The position numbers were made by a program, and so were the translations under genes. This document shows positions 16,023-23,690 of a DNA stretch of 30,800 nt, piece by piece. Below the pieces are notes generated by a model that was not told where the DNA came from, searched no databases, and was given only the letters and a program-made list of their open reading frames with translations. The DNA is from JAZRYE01 sp045600585 (GTDB lineage Bacteria > Bacillota_I > Bacilli_A > RFN20 > CAG-826): positions 1 to 30,800 of the forward strand of contig JAZRYE010000013.1 in NCBI GenBank assembly GCA_045600585.1, written 5' to 3'. The stretch's first letter is position 1. Each line of letters starts with the position of its first letter.

Positions 16023-17144
16023 TTATTTATATTCTTCAGCAACAACTGTTGTGAAATAGGTAAATAAGAGTCTACCTTCTCCAGCTTTTTGAGGGTAGAA
16101 GTATGTAGTAGCACCTTTATTCCATTCTGCTGCTGATATAAAGCATCTTGTCCATTCACCTTTTGTTAATGTGCCATATTCAGTGTTATATTCCCATGAT
16201 GCTGTAGAATACATTGTGAAATCTTTATTAGTTCCATTATAGAAATAGAATTCAACACCAGAATATAAGACGGAATCAATTTTTAAAGAGCCGCCATTAG
16301 TTGCAATGATGTCAGCGCCATTATAATCAGGAATTTCAAATGCGTTGCCTTTTTCTGGATCAACAATTTTATTAGCAGAATACCACGAAGCATTACCATA
16401 GCTCATTGTGTAACTTTCAACATCAAAGCAAACGTATGGTTCAGGTTGGGCTTCTTCATAAACAGGGGTTGTGACTTTAATAAATCCCTTATATTCTGCA
16501 TCATGTCTACCCCACATATCAAAAGCGAATCCTGCAGTATCATCATGGTTCCAATAATCTTTACTAACAGTGATTTCAGACCAAGTTCCTCTACCAATAT
16601 TAACTGGAGCAGCAGCAGCACCCCATTTTCTTGCTCTAAGTCTTAAATTTAAATCTTGATTTGTGCCGTTATAAAAAGAAACTTTTACAACTTCGCCTGT
16701 TTCAAGATATCTTGCATTTTGAGTTTCAACCCAGAATGATTCAGTGGCGTCGATATTATTAAATGAATATACTACTTTATTCAAATCACTATCGTAAGAA
16801 GGATTCATTGGTAATGTCCATTGAATATCTTCACTACCAATTGGTTGATAGTTTGCAGTTAAATAAATTCCGGAAATATCAATTTTTGATCTATCAGATG
16901 TTGTATCACCAAGTAAAACTGTTTTTGCTTCATCAGCCCAAGCTTTATGACATTCGCAGCACGCCCAGTGTTCAACATGTCCAGTTCCGCTAGTAGGAGA
17001 AACGCCATCATAATGAACGACACTACTATGAGTACATTCTTCCGCGGTAACTTTATATGCTTTATTAGAAAGGTAGACACCTAAAATAGAAGCTCCAAGA
17101 AGAGAAACGCATAATATTGAAGCAAATGCTTTATTATTTTTCAT
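16023..17144 (-). CDS. Secreted protein with zinc-ribbon-like motif and two carbohydrate-binding-like modules
   Basis: 373 residues. The signal peptide (about 1-34) lacks a lipobox cysteine at the cleavage point, and no LPxTG motif or C-terminal membrane anchor follows, so it is probably secreted. Residues ~37-72 hold a Cys/His cluster (CTHSS, then HVEHWACCECHKAWAD) resembling the H..C...YW.C..C..F.D zinc-ribbon-like unit seen in many Firmicute surface proteins. Module one (~90-235) carries FYNGT and WSEITVSKDYW. Module two (~240-373) is homologous to the C-terminus of the neighbouring lipoprotein. Function unknown; binding of a glycan or the cell wall is inferred. Ribosome site GAGGT. Its promoter region carries the palindrome shared with the transport operon. 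Confidence 0.75.
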   Translation of the reverse strand: MKNNKAFASILCVSLLGASILGVYLSNKAYKVTAEECTHSSVVHYDGVSPTSGTGHVEHWACCECHKAWADEAKTVLLGDTTSDRSKIDISGIYLTANYQPIGSEDIQWTLPMNPSYDSDLNKVVYSFNNIDATESFWVETQNARYLETGEVVKVSFYNGTNQDLNLRLRARKWGAAAAPVNIGRGTWSEITVSKDYWNHDDTAGFAFDMWGRHDAEYKGFIKVTTPVYEEAQPEPYVCFDVESYTMSYGNASWYSANKIVDPEKGNAFEIPDYNGADIIATNGGSLKIDSVLYSGVEFYFYNGTNKDFTMYSTASWEYNTEYGTLTKGEWTRCFISAAEWNKGATTYFYPQKAGEGRLLFTYFTTVVAEEYK

Positions 17145-17165
17145 ATTATTAACCTCGATTTAATA

Positions 17166-17182
17166 TAAACAATTTATGTTTA
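17166..17182. promoter_or_regulatory. Palindromic operator candidate upstream of the secreted protein gene
   Basis: TAAACA-ATTTA-TGTTTA, a perfect six-base inverted repeat with a five-base spacer, 22-38 bases before the ATG at 17144. It matches the site at 13440-13457. An AAAAAAGTAA box (minus strand, 17240-17249) lies further upstream, as at the other promoter. The intergenic region is shared with the divergent regulator gene. Confidence 0.5.
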
Positions 17183-17255
17183 TTACGTATTAATTGCAAT
17201 ATATTCTTATTTATTTAAGAAAAAAATACACATTAAATGTTACTTTTTTAATAAG

Positions 17256-17283
17256 TTGCCTATTGATGAGTTAAGTTTATAAG
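17256..17283 (+). promoter_or_regulatory. Promoter of the AraC regulator gene
   Basis: TTGCCT (17256-17261), a 16-base spacer and TATAAG (17278-17283). Transcription would start near 17290, only 6-15 bases before the candidate start codons, so the leader would be very short. Confidence 0.5.
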
Positions 17284-17295
17284 AGCAAAATAATA

Positions 17296-18258
17296 TTGGT
17301 TAACATGAATAAAAATCAGCTTGAGTTATTAGAGAAAAGAACACGTAAAATCGGTGAAGCGCTTTTCAATTGGAAAGATTCAAAAAGCACTGATAAAAGC
17401 GTTTCGATGAAAGATTTCATTGAAAAATTAAATGAACCTTTACCAAACCAAATTACTGAACAAGGTAAAGGCAATATTAATATTTCTTTACACAAATCAT
17501 CATTCAATAATATTGAACACTTTCATAATTATTATGAAATCATTTATGTAATCAAAGGTGAACTCATCAACTTAATTGGTAATAATTCTATTACTTTGAA
17601 AGAGAATGAATGTATTATTCAATTCCCTGGAACAAAGCATTCTATTATTTCTTTTGATGATACCAAATCAATCGCAATTAATATCACAATCAACAAAGAC
17701 TTTTTTACTCATTCATATTATAAAGCATTATTTGAATCAACTAATTTCTTTGTTAAGTTAGATGAACCATCAAAACGTGAATATATCGTTAGTAAGGAAT
17801 TAAATCTTGTTACTAAAAAAATTATTGGCATTCTTTTGGACATTTTCTTTAATGATGAGGAATATTCCCAACTATCTTTTGAGAATGTATTAGTTCTTTT
17901 ATTAATGGAAATGCTTAAAAATAATTTAATCAAAGAAGATGAGTTTACTAGTAAATTAAATAACTATATCAATAAAAATATCACAACTATAACTTTGTGT
18001 TCTGCTGCAGATTATTTTGGTTATCATAGTAAATATTTCTCATCTTTAGTTAAAAAGAAAACAGGAAAATCATTTATTGATATATTAATTGAAAAAAGAA
18101 TTAATAAAGGTGCTTATTATTTAATGTACACTAACTATTCGAATACGAAGATATGCGAACTAATTGGATACGATAATTATTTAAGTTTTTACGCCAATTT
18201 CAAAAAGCACTATGGGGTTAGTCCTTCAGAATATCGTTCAAGAAATAAAGTAAGATAA
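17296..18258 (+). CDS. AraC-family transcriptional regulator
   Basis: 320 residues from a TTG start; an ATG at 17305 is an equally reasonable start, and neither has a good ribosome site. The N-terminal half (~55-130) is a cupin-type sensor domain (HFHNYYEIIYVIKGELINLI and later FPGTKHSII). The C-terminal ~100 residues are the double helix-turn-helix of the family: LCSAADYFGYHSKYFSSLVK for the first, then ICELIGYDNYLSFYANFKKH with the terminal YGVSPSEYR. Such proteins sense a sugar and activate uptake genes. It is divergent from the surface-protein genes, 151 bases away. It is followed after 14 bases by a glycosidase-like gene. It probably controls the transport operon through the shared upstream sites. 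Confidence 0.92.
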   Translation: MVNMNKNQLELLEKRTRKIGEALFNWKDSKSTDKSVSMKDFIEKLNEPLPNQITEQGKGNINISLHKSSFNNIEHFHNYYEIIYVIKGELINLIGNNSITLKENECIIQFPGTKHSIISFDDTKSIAINITINKDFFTHSYYKALFESTNFFVKLDEPSKREYIVSKELNLVTKKIIGILLDIFFNDEEYSQLSFENVLVLLLMEMLKNNLIKEDEFTSKLNNYINKNITTITLCSAADYFGYHSKYFSSLVKKKTGKSFIDILIEKRINKGAYYLMYTNYSNTKICELIGYDNYLSFYANFKKHYGVSPSEYRSRNKVR

Positions 18259-18272
18259 AGGAGATAAAAAAT

Positions 18273-19475
18273 ATGAAAGATAACGAAATTAAATTTGGGT
18301 TTTGGAATTATTTACCAAGTGACACATTAGATTTATCGATTGTTAAGACTTGGAAAGAAATGGGTTGTAATCTACCAATGTCTTTTATGTATAATCCAGA
18401 AAATCCAGCACATACAAAAGAATACATGCTTAAGTTTTTAGATGAATGTGAAAAAGAAGGCGTTAAATGCTTGATGTTTGATCGTCGTGTCTCTTTTAGA
18501 ACATTAGTAGAAATTGGAAAAGATAAATGGCTTAAAGGTGTCGAAGAAGCAAAGAAAGATTTCTATGGCCATCCAGCCATATATGGATTCATGGTTGATG
18601 ATGAACCAACAATGGAACAAGAAAAAGATTATATCTATGCATATCAAGTATTAAATAAAGAAATGCCTGGACTCCACCACTTTGGTAACTTGCATCCATA
18701 TTTCTCAAAGATTATGGAGCCAAAATACGGCACTACTATAGAAAGATACAATAGAGTTAATAAGATTGTTAAAGAATCAGGATGTAACTTATTAGCCTAT
18801 GATCAATACACTCAATGCTATGACAATAATGTCGAAGATAGAAAAGATGGTATCCATCAATATTTATTTGGTTTAGGTAAATTTTTAGAAGTAGCCAAAG
18901 AAAATGGCAACATCCCAGTCTATCCATCTATTTTAAGCATCGGTCACTTTAAATATGTAACACCAAGTGAAGATGATATTAAATGGCAAATTAATGTTTC
19001 TCTTGCCATGGGAGCAAAAGGGGTCATCTGGTTCTATTTCCATCATGACTTGATTGATTATGGCTTTAAGGTTGAAAGTGCTCCATTCTTCGGCGAAAAA
19101 GCAGAAAAAACCGAAATGTATTATAAGATTAAAAGACAACAAGAAATCTTTAATACAAGATATAGAAAATATTTCGATAATATGGACATTGTTAAATATG
19201 GTTATGTTAATGATCCTGCTGAAGAAGATAAGGTGTTCGTATCAGATAAAAACTGGGTACATAAACTAGATTTATGGAAGAAAGAACCATTCTTAATTTC
19301 ATATGGAATTATGAGAGATACAGGTAAAAAGATTGCAGTTGTTACTAACTTATCTCAAACAATTACCAACTGCTTCACTATTTTCTTTAACGAAAAAGAC
19401 AATTACACCTGGTGGATTACACCTGGTGAAATGATTCTCTTTGATTTAGAAACTAAAAAGAGAATTGAAAAATAG
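18273..19475 (+). CDS. Cytoplasmic TIM-barrel glycoside-hydrolase-like protein
   Basis: 400 residues with no signal peptide, so cytoplasmic. The sequence reads as an alpha/beta barrel: GFWNYLPSD near the N-terminus, GFMVDDEPTMEQ (105-116, with Asp109-Asp110-Glu111 at the expected end of strand four), LLAYDQY (174-179) and GAKGVIWFYFHHD (247-259). These features resemble GH5/GH42-clan barrels in which the Glu of the DDEP segment would be the acid/base. I do not recognise a defined GH family. A short C-terminal beta domain (~330-400) ends the protein. A strong ribosome site (AAGGAGAT) lies 14 bases after the AraC stop, so the two are co-transcribed. Probably trims the imported oligosaccharide. 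Confidence 0.8.
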   Translation: MKDNEIKFGFWNYLPSDTLDLSIVKTWKEMGCNLPMSFMYNPENPAHTKEYMLKFLDECEKEGVKCLMFDRRVSFRTLVEIGKDKWLKGVEEAKKDFYGHPAIYGFMVDDEPTMEQEKDYIYAYQVLNKEMPGLHHFGNLHPYFSKIMEPKYGTTIERYNRVNKIVKESGCNLLAYDQYTQCYDNNVEDRKDGIHQYLFGLGKFLEVAKENGNIPVYPSILSIGHFKYVTPSEDDIKWQINVSLAMGAKGVIWFYFHHDLIDYGFKVESAPFFGEKAEKTEMYYKIKRQQEIFNTRYRKYFDNMDIVKYGYVNDPAEEDKVFVSDKNWVHKLDLWKKEPFLISYGIMRDTGKKIAVVTNLSQTITNCFTIFFNEKDNYTWWITPGEMILFDLETKKRIEK

Positions 19476-19513
19476 AACAAGCACAAATTGGTAGCTAAAT
19501 TAGGGATTTACAA

Positions 19514-19552
19514 AAGGCTAATCACTTCGAATGTGACTAGCCTTGTTTTTTT
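19514..19552 (+). terminator. Terminator of the araC-glycosidase unit
   Basis: AAGGCTAATCAC and GTGACTAGCCTT form a 12-base stem with one A-C mismatch and a TTCGAAT loop. It is followed by GTTTTTTT. It lies 38 bases after the glycosidase stop. Confidence 0.88.
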
Positions 19553-19618
19553 ATAGACATATATACTGGAATCCAAATAATTCCGTCTTCTCTTACTGAA
19601 CAAGAATTAATCGGCAAT

Positions 19619-19816
19619 TTATTTTATATTGATTGATATTCCAAGTGCATTTGCTATTAGAATTATTGTTTCTAATCTCGGAGATACAATTTCAGCTTCA
19701 ATTCTTGCTATTGTCGACTGTGGTATAGAAATCATATCCGCGAGTTTTTGTTGAGATATACCAAGCTCTTTTCTTTTTTGTATTATTTTTTGCAATAAAT
19801 CATGCTCTGTATTCAT
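19619..19816 (-). CDS. Small XRE-type helix-turn-helix protein
   Basis: 65 residues, almost entirely one HTH_3 domain: KRKELGISQQKLADMISIPQ forms the first helices, followed by STIARIEAE as the recognition region and a terminal ANALGISINIK. It is a DNA-binding protein of the Cro/C1/HigA type. It starts two bases after the stop of the DUF1016 nuclease gene with no good ribosome site, so it is coupled to it. The toxin-first, HTH-second order recalls HigBA-like pairs. It may autoregulate the pair or neutralise the nuclease; neither is shown by the sequence. Confidence 0.88.
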   Translation of the reverse strand: MNTEHDLLQKIIQKRKELGISQQKLADMISIPQSTIARIEAEIVSPRLETIILIANALGISINIK

Positions 19817-19818
19817 TT

Positions 19819-20847
19819 TTATTCACCAAGTTTTCTTTCCAATTCTTCAATAGAAGGCAACGAATTTTTAAGTTTCTTAGGTAGTAACTTATTAAGTTCA
19901 TACGATGAAATACCAAGTGGAATGTTATAGTTTTCTAAAGAATACTCTGCAACTATTTTATCTTTATCTTTACAAATTAATATACCTATTGTCGGATTAT
20001 CATTTTCTCCTTTTAATAAGTGGTTAACTGATGATACATAAGTGCTTAATTGACCTAAATCGCCTGGCGTGAACTTTGTAATTTTTACTTCAACAACAAC
20101 ATAAGCATGTAGCTTTATATTATAAAACAATAAATCTGTGAAGAATTCGGTTTCTCCAACCAACATTCTGTGTTCTCTACCAACAAAAGCAAAACCCTCA
20201 CCGAGCTCTAGCAAAAACTTTTGAATATTTTCTATTAAGGCATTCTTAAGTTCTTTCTCATTATATTCATTGGTGATAGCTAAAAAATCAAAATTATATG
20301 GATCTTTCGTTATCTGCCTTGCTAAATCCTTGTTTGTATCAGGTAGAGCTAGTTCAAAATTATTAATTGTCTTGCCTTCACGTTCATATAAATCAGTAGA
20401 AATGAAATTTAGCAAAACATCTCTCGACCAATTATTTTCATGAGTTTTTCTTACAAAAAACAATGCTTTTTCCACTTCTTTGCATTTATCAATAATATAT
20501 CTATGATGTCCCCAAGGAATGGAAAACAATTCTGCCACAAGTTGTGGCATTTTTTTGATTGCGTTAGAGTATAACGAATAAAAATTTTCGATATATCTCA
20601 AATTGCGTGGAGAAAAGCCCTTAACATTAGGCAAATTAGAAACTAATTCTTCGCTCAAAGAATCATAGAATCTAGAGCCATATGTAGCTTTAAAAGAATT
20701 ATTTGCAATTTCTTTTCCAAGCTCAAAATAAAACTTAAGCATTTCGCTATTAACACTTATTGCGGTCTTAATCTGCGCTTTTTTATACTTTTCACTTATA
20801 TTAATAGCCCATGCTTTAAATTCATTATTCATCACTATATTAGACAT
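19819..20847 (-). CDS. YhcG/DUF1016 family PD-(D/E)XK nuclease
   Basis: 342 residues from ATG 20847, chosen over the longer frame (to 20904) because GGAGG lies six bases upstream. The N-terminal DUF1016 winged-helix-like domain covers ~10-160 (GFSPRNLRYIENFYSLY and QLVAELFSIPWGHHRYII are typical). The C-terminal domain has the nuclease core: Asp238 in FFTDLLFY, then VVVEVK with Glu253 and Lys255, and Gln266 in DLGQLSTYV, as in the PDDEXK_3 family. Length is normal for YhcG. Family members are often found with restriction-modification or other mobile genes and are suspected DNA nucleases. Co-transcribed with a small HTH gene downstream. Confidence 0.9.
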   Translation of the reverse strand: MSNIVMNNEFKAWAINISEKYKKAQIKTAISVNSEMLKFYFELGKEIANNSFKATYGSRFYDSLSEELVSNLPNVKGFSPRNLRYIENFYSLYSNAIKKMPQLVAELFSIPWGHHRYIIDKCKEVEKALFFVRKTHENNWSRDVLLNFISTDLYEREGKTINNFELALPDTNKDLARQITKDPYNFDFLAITNEYNEKELKNALIENIQKFLLELGEGFAFVGREHRMLVGETEFFTDLLFYNIKLHAYVVVEVKITKFTPGDLGQLSTYVSSVNHLLKGENDNPTIGILICKDKDKIVAEYSLENYNIPLGISSYELNKLLPKKLKNSLPSIEELERKLGE

Positions 20848-20872
20848 ATGACACCTCCAACTATTATATATT

Positions 20873-20881
20873 ATTATAGCA
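20873..20881 (-). promoter_or_regulatory. Extended -10 promoter of the DUF1016 nuclease operon
   Basis: TGCTATAAT on the minus strand (20881-20873) is a perfect extended -10, about 25 bases before the ATG. No good -35 is present, as allowed for extended -10 promoters. The same TGCTATAAT precedes the large helicase gene at the window end. Confidence 0.6.
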
Positions 20882-21084
20882 CATATGCATTTATAAATCA
20901 TCAAAGATACATATCAAAAACTCAATAATTCAGTTAATTTCAGAAGAAAGAAATTGTTCATAACGCAGTTGACAATGTGTCAAAGTTAGAAATCAAGGGA
21001 ATAGTTAAGTATTTTAAAGCAATTCATAAATTAGACATTTTATAAATTTGTCTTTCCGGTTTTTATCTAAAAATATGATTAATC
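20882..21084. other. Intergenic region with a TTGACA palindrome
   Basis: No gene seen. TTGACA-ATG-TGTCAA (20969-20983) is a perfect inverted repeat that could be an operator, although no promoter is evident beside it. Near 21041-21053, AGACA and TGTCT form a weak stem after the 21085-21960 gene; it lacks a clear U-run. Confidence 0.35.
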
Positions 21085-21960
21085 TTATTGTTTTAATAAT
21101 TTTTCTAATTTATTTTTATATTCTTTGTTTTTGAAATCTTTATGCTTCGTTTCTAATTCAAATATATATTCAGTTAACACGCTTGCAATCGCATCTTTAG
21201 CTCTCACTTCGCCATGAATTGCCTCTAATTTTTCAAAAATTTCTCTCACATAAACTAAATTAGAAATTTGTTCTTCTACTGCTTGTATAAGCGCATTTTT
21301 AAGGCGAGGATTATATTCTTTAGTATAATCATCTAAACAAACATTCGTTTGTTCTATAAATTCTTTTTCACAGGTAAGAGATTCTTCATAATCGAAAATA
21401 AATGATTCATCTAATGTTTCATTTATATCTTCTATATCTAATGGCAAATCAAAATCGCCATATTTATCTATCGGAGCATTCCAAGGTTTATAAATTCCAT
21501 TTTCTTCATCTTCTTCATCACAATCTGGATCAATCTCACCATTAAATAAAGCAAATAAAGTACAAATGTGATCTTCCCAAATTCCTTGTCCAGCTCCATC
21601 TATTAAAATAATATTTTTCTTAGATTTAACTTCAACTTTTTGTTTGTACTTTTTGCAAGAGAAATCCCATCCATCACCTGTGTCATATTCATAGTCAAAA
21701 TTATCAGGTAAATCACTTAAATGATAATTTCCTAAATACTTATAGCCATCAATCGGATCTTCCATAAAAGGGGCCATAACATATTGTGTTTTTCTTCTGT
21801 TGCATGTAATTAGAAAACAATGTTCAAACATAGCTCCAACAGCAGTGCCTAATTCAACGCCAAGTTTAAATAAATCTGGGTCCCCTTTAACTAAGACAAC
21901 ACGATAAAAACGATTCTTTGGTCCGTACTTAAAATCTAATCTAATCTTTGTATAATTCAT
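21085..21960 (-). CDS. pRiA4b ORF-3-like domain protein
   Basis: 291 residues. The N-terminal ~155 residues match the plasmid pRiA4b ORF-3 family: an RFYRVVLVKGD beta start, then FDYEYDTGDGWDFSCK (the family's Y.YDFGD.W motif, ~88-103), and IDGAGQGIWEDH (the G.G..P.ED motif). A very acidic linker (DPDCDEEDEENG) and a helical C-terminal part (~205-291) follow. The family is widespread on plasmids, near transposons and in chromosomes, and its function is not established. Here it stands alone with its own promoter. Ribosome site AAAGAGAA. Confidence 0.8.
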   Translation of the reverse strand: MNYTKIRLDFKYGPKNRFYRVVLVKGDPDLFKLGVELGTAVGAMFEHCFLITCNRRKTQYVMAPFMEDPIDGYKYLGNYHLSDLPDNFDYEYDTGDGWDFSCKKYKQKVEVKSKKNIILIDGAGQGIWEDHICTLFALFNGEIDPDCDEEDEENGIYKPWNAPIDKYGDFDLPLDIEDINETLDESFIFDYEESLTCEKEFIEQTNVCLDDYTKEYNPRLKNALIQAVEEQISNLVYVREIFEKLEAIHGEVRAKDAIASVLTEYIFELETKHKDFKNKEYKNKLEKLLKQ

Positions 21961-21983
21961 AAAAATTCTCTTTCGATATATTA

Positions 21984-22012
21984 ATTATATATGAGCGTAT
22001 TTAAAGTGTCGA
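21984..22012 (-). promoter_or_regulatory. Promoter of the pRiA4b ORF-3-like gene
   Basis: On the minus strand TCGACA (22012-22007), a 17-base spacer and TATAAT (21989-21984) form a near-consensus sigma-A promoter, with the ribosome site and ATG just downstream. Confidence 0.7.
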
Positions 22013-22042
22013 CTGGTGCTTTTACTTTGTAATGATAATTAA

Positions 22043-22552
22043 TTAGATACTTTTCTTGTTTCTATTCTCGTAAGTAGTAAATCTAATTTCAATATCTCCA
22101 TCCATCATAGGAGTTCCTTCGTCAACACATACAAATGAAGGATCTTCATCAAGATTAGGGAAGAATACTTCTGCTCCCCCATCTGCATTGGCTTTAGTTA
22201 ATAATACTTTATCAACATAAGGTAACATTTGACGATAAATTGAAGCTCCACCAATAACGAACACAGTTTCTTTTTCGCTATATTCTTTTATTGTCTTTAA
22301 GAAGTCATCAAATGTATGAACATTAATAACTCCTTCATAGTTATGAGTAACGTCTTGAGATAAGACAATATGAGTTCTATTTTTTAATGGCTTAGCGTTA
22401 GGGAATGATAATAATGTATTTTCTCCTAAACATACGACATGTCCTTTAGTTGTTTCTCTAAAAAACTTCATATCTAAAGGAAGATTGAATAACAATCCGT
22501 TCTTCTTACCAATGCCGTATTTATTATCTACACATAAAATTGAAATAATCAT
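22043..22552 (-). CDS. folA: Dihydrofolate reductase
   Basis: 169 residues, the usual size. It reduces dihydrofolate to tetrahydrofolate with NADPH, restoring the folate oxidised by thymidylate synthase. Seen: GIGKKNGLLFNLPLDMKFF, with the substrate-binding Asp27 in LPLD, and VFVIGGASIYRQMLPYVDK, the conserved GG-containing nucleotide loop. It starts two bases after the thyA stop with no visible ribosome site, so it is translated by coupling. The thyA-folA order and pairing are standard in Firmicutes. Confidence 0.96.
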   Translation of the reverse strand: MIISILCVDNKYGIGKKNGLLFNLPLDMKFFRETTKGHVVCLGENTLLSFPNAKPLKNRTHIVLSQDVTHNYEGVINVHTFDDFLKTIKEYSEKETVFVIGGASIYRQMLPYVDKVLLTKANADGGAEVFFPNLDEDPSFVCVDEGTPMMDGDIEIRFTTYENRNKKSI

Positions 22553-22554
22553 AA

Positions 22555-23385
22555 TTAAATAGCTACAGGAATCTTCTTATCTAATTTTTCGTATTCGTAA
22601 TCTACGAGTTCGAAGTCTTCTACTTTGAAATCATAGAAATTCTTAACATTAGGGTTAACTTTTAATTTAGGTGCCTTGTGTTGTGGTTTTTCAATGATTT
22701 CTTTAACAATATCAACATGTCTATCATAGATATGAGCATCAGAAATAACATGTACTAACGTACCAGCTTTTAATCCTGATACTTGAGCAAACATAATTAA
22801 TAACAATGAATATTGAAGGACGTTCCAGTTATTAGCAGTAAGCATATCATTACTTCTTTGATTTAAGATGCCATTAAGTGTATCTCCGGTAACATTAAAT
22901 GTCATAGAGTATGCACATGGATATAAGTGCATTTCATGTAAATCTTGGAAGTTATAAATATTAGTCATAATACGACGAGATTGAGGATTATGTTTTAAGT
23001 CATATAAAACTCTATCGACTTGGTCGAATTCACCTTCTGCATATTTATGTTTAACACCTAATTGATAACCATAAGCTTTACCAATAGATCCTGTTTCATC
23101 AGCCCATGAATCCCAAATATGAGAATTTAAATCATGGATGTTATTGCTCTTCTTTTGCCAAATCCAAAGAAGTTCATCTAAGCATGATTTAAATGCAGTT
23201 CTTCTGATAGTTAAAATAGGTAATTCTTCTTGTAAGTTATATCTATTAACAATGCAGAATTTTTTAACAGTATGAGCAGGAGTGCCATCATCCCAATGTG
23301 GTCTAACTGGTAAATCTGTATCCCAGAAACCGTTCTCTAATATATCTTTCATGTTAGCAACAAATATTTCATCTGCTTTTGACAT
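22555..23385 (-). CDS. thyA: Thymidylate synthase
   Basis: 276 residues. Makes dTMP from dUMP with methylene-tetrahydrofolate. Seen: NPQSRRIMTNIYN (phosphate-binding arginines ~137-138), the catalytic Cys157 in YPCAYSMTF, NQRSNDML, NNWNVLQYS and HIYDRHVD near the end. The residues around the nucleophile (PCAYS rather than PPCH) mark a divergent ThyA branch, but all core elements are present. Ribosome site GGAGG before the ATG. First gene of a two-gene operon with folA. Confidence 0.96.
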   Translation of the reverse strand: MSKADEIFVANMKDILENGFWDTDLPVRPHWDDGTPAHTVKKFCIVNRYNLQEELPILTIRRTAFKSCLDELLWIWQKKSNNIHDLNSHIWDSWADETGSIGKAYGYQLGVKHKYAEGEFDQVDRVLYDLKHNPQSRRIMTNIYNFQDLHEMHLYPCAYSMTFNVTGDTLNGILNQRSNDMLTANNWNVLQYSLLLIMFAQVSGLKAGTLVHVISDAHIYDRHVDIVKEIIEKPQHKAPKLKVNPNVKNFYDFKVEDFELVDYEYEKLDKKIPVAI

Positions 23386-23414
23386 AATTATTCCTCCAAA
23401 TATTAATTACAAAT

Positions 23415-23420
23415 ATTATA
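23415..23420 (-). promoter_or_regulatory. -10 element of the thyA-folA promoter
   Basis: TATAAT on the minus strand at 23420-23415, about 30 bases before the thyA ATG and upstream of its GGAGG site. The -35 region (GTTAAA-like) is weak. Confidence 0.5.
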
Positions 23421-23519
23421 CTTAACTTCGTTTAACTTTTAACTAATTGTTAATAAATTTAGAAAAATTAAGAAAAATTTCGATTTAGTCCCCTATAAAT
23501 AAGTATGGAGGCATTTTAT

Positions 23520-23690
23520 ATGCATCCTAATACAAGGGGAGGGAGTTTACTCGCTAGTTTAGATTATACGGTTGTAATGGAAAGGGGTAGTTTGATGTCA
23601 GAAGTCATTATCATTTTGATTTTGATCTTCATGATCATAAAAAAAGATGGCAAATAGCCCAAAGCTAATTACCATCACGCCTTGCCTTGA
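23520..23690 (-). ncRNA. Putative antisense (antitoxin) RNA, copy 1
   Basis: A TATAAT at 23695-23690 on the minus strand, with TTTCTA 17 bases upstream, would start an RNA near 23683 running leftward across the peptide gene. It could stop at the hairpin near 23490-23511, followed by a T-rich tract. The -10 is conserved in copy 2. The 3' end given is a guess. Confidence 0.35.

Noticed and set aside
17145..17295. Riboswitch or attenuator in the araC-surface protein intergenic region
   Set aside because: The region is explained by divergent promoters and operator-like sites, and no strong RNA hairpin with a U-run is present.
20969..20983. TTGACA-ATG-TGTCAA as a promoter -35 pair
   Set aside because: No -10 sequence lies at a suitable distance on either strand, so it is noted only as a possible operator.
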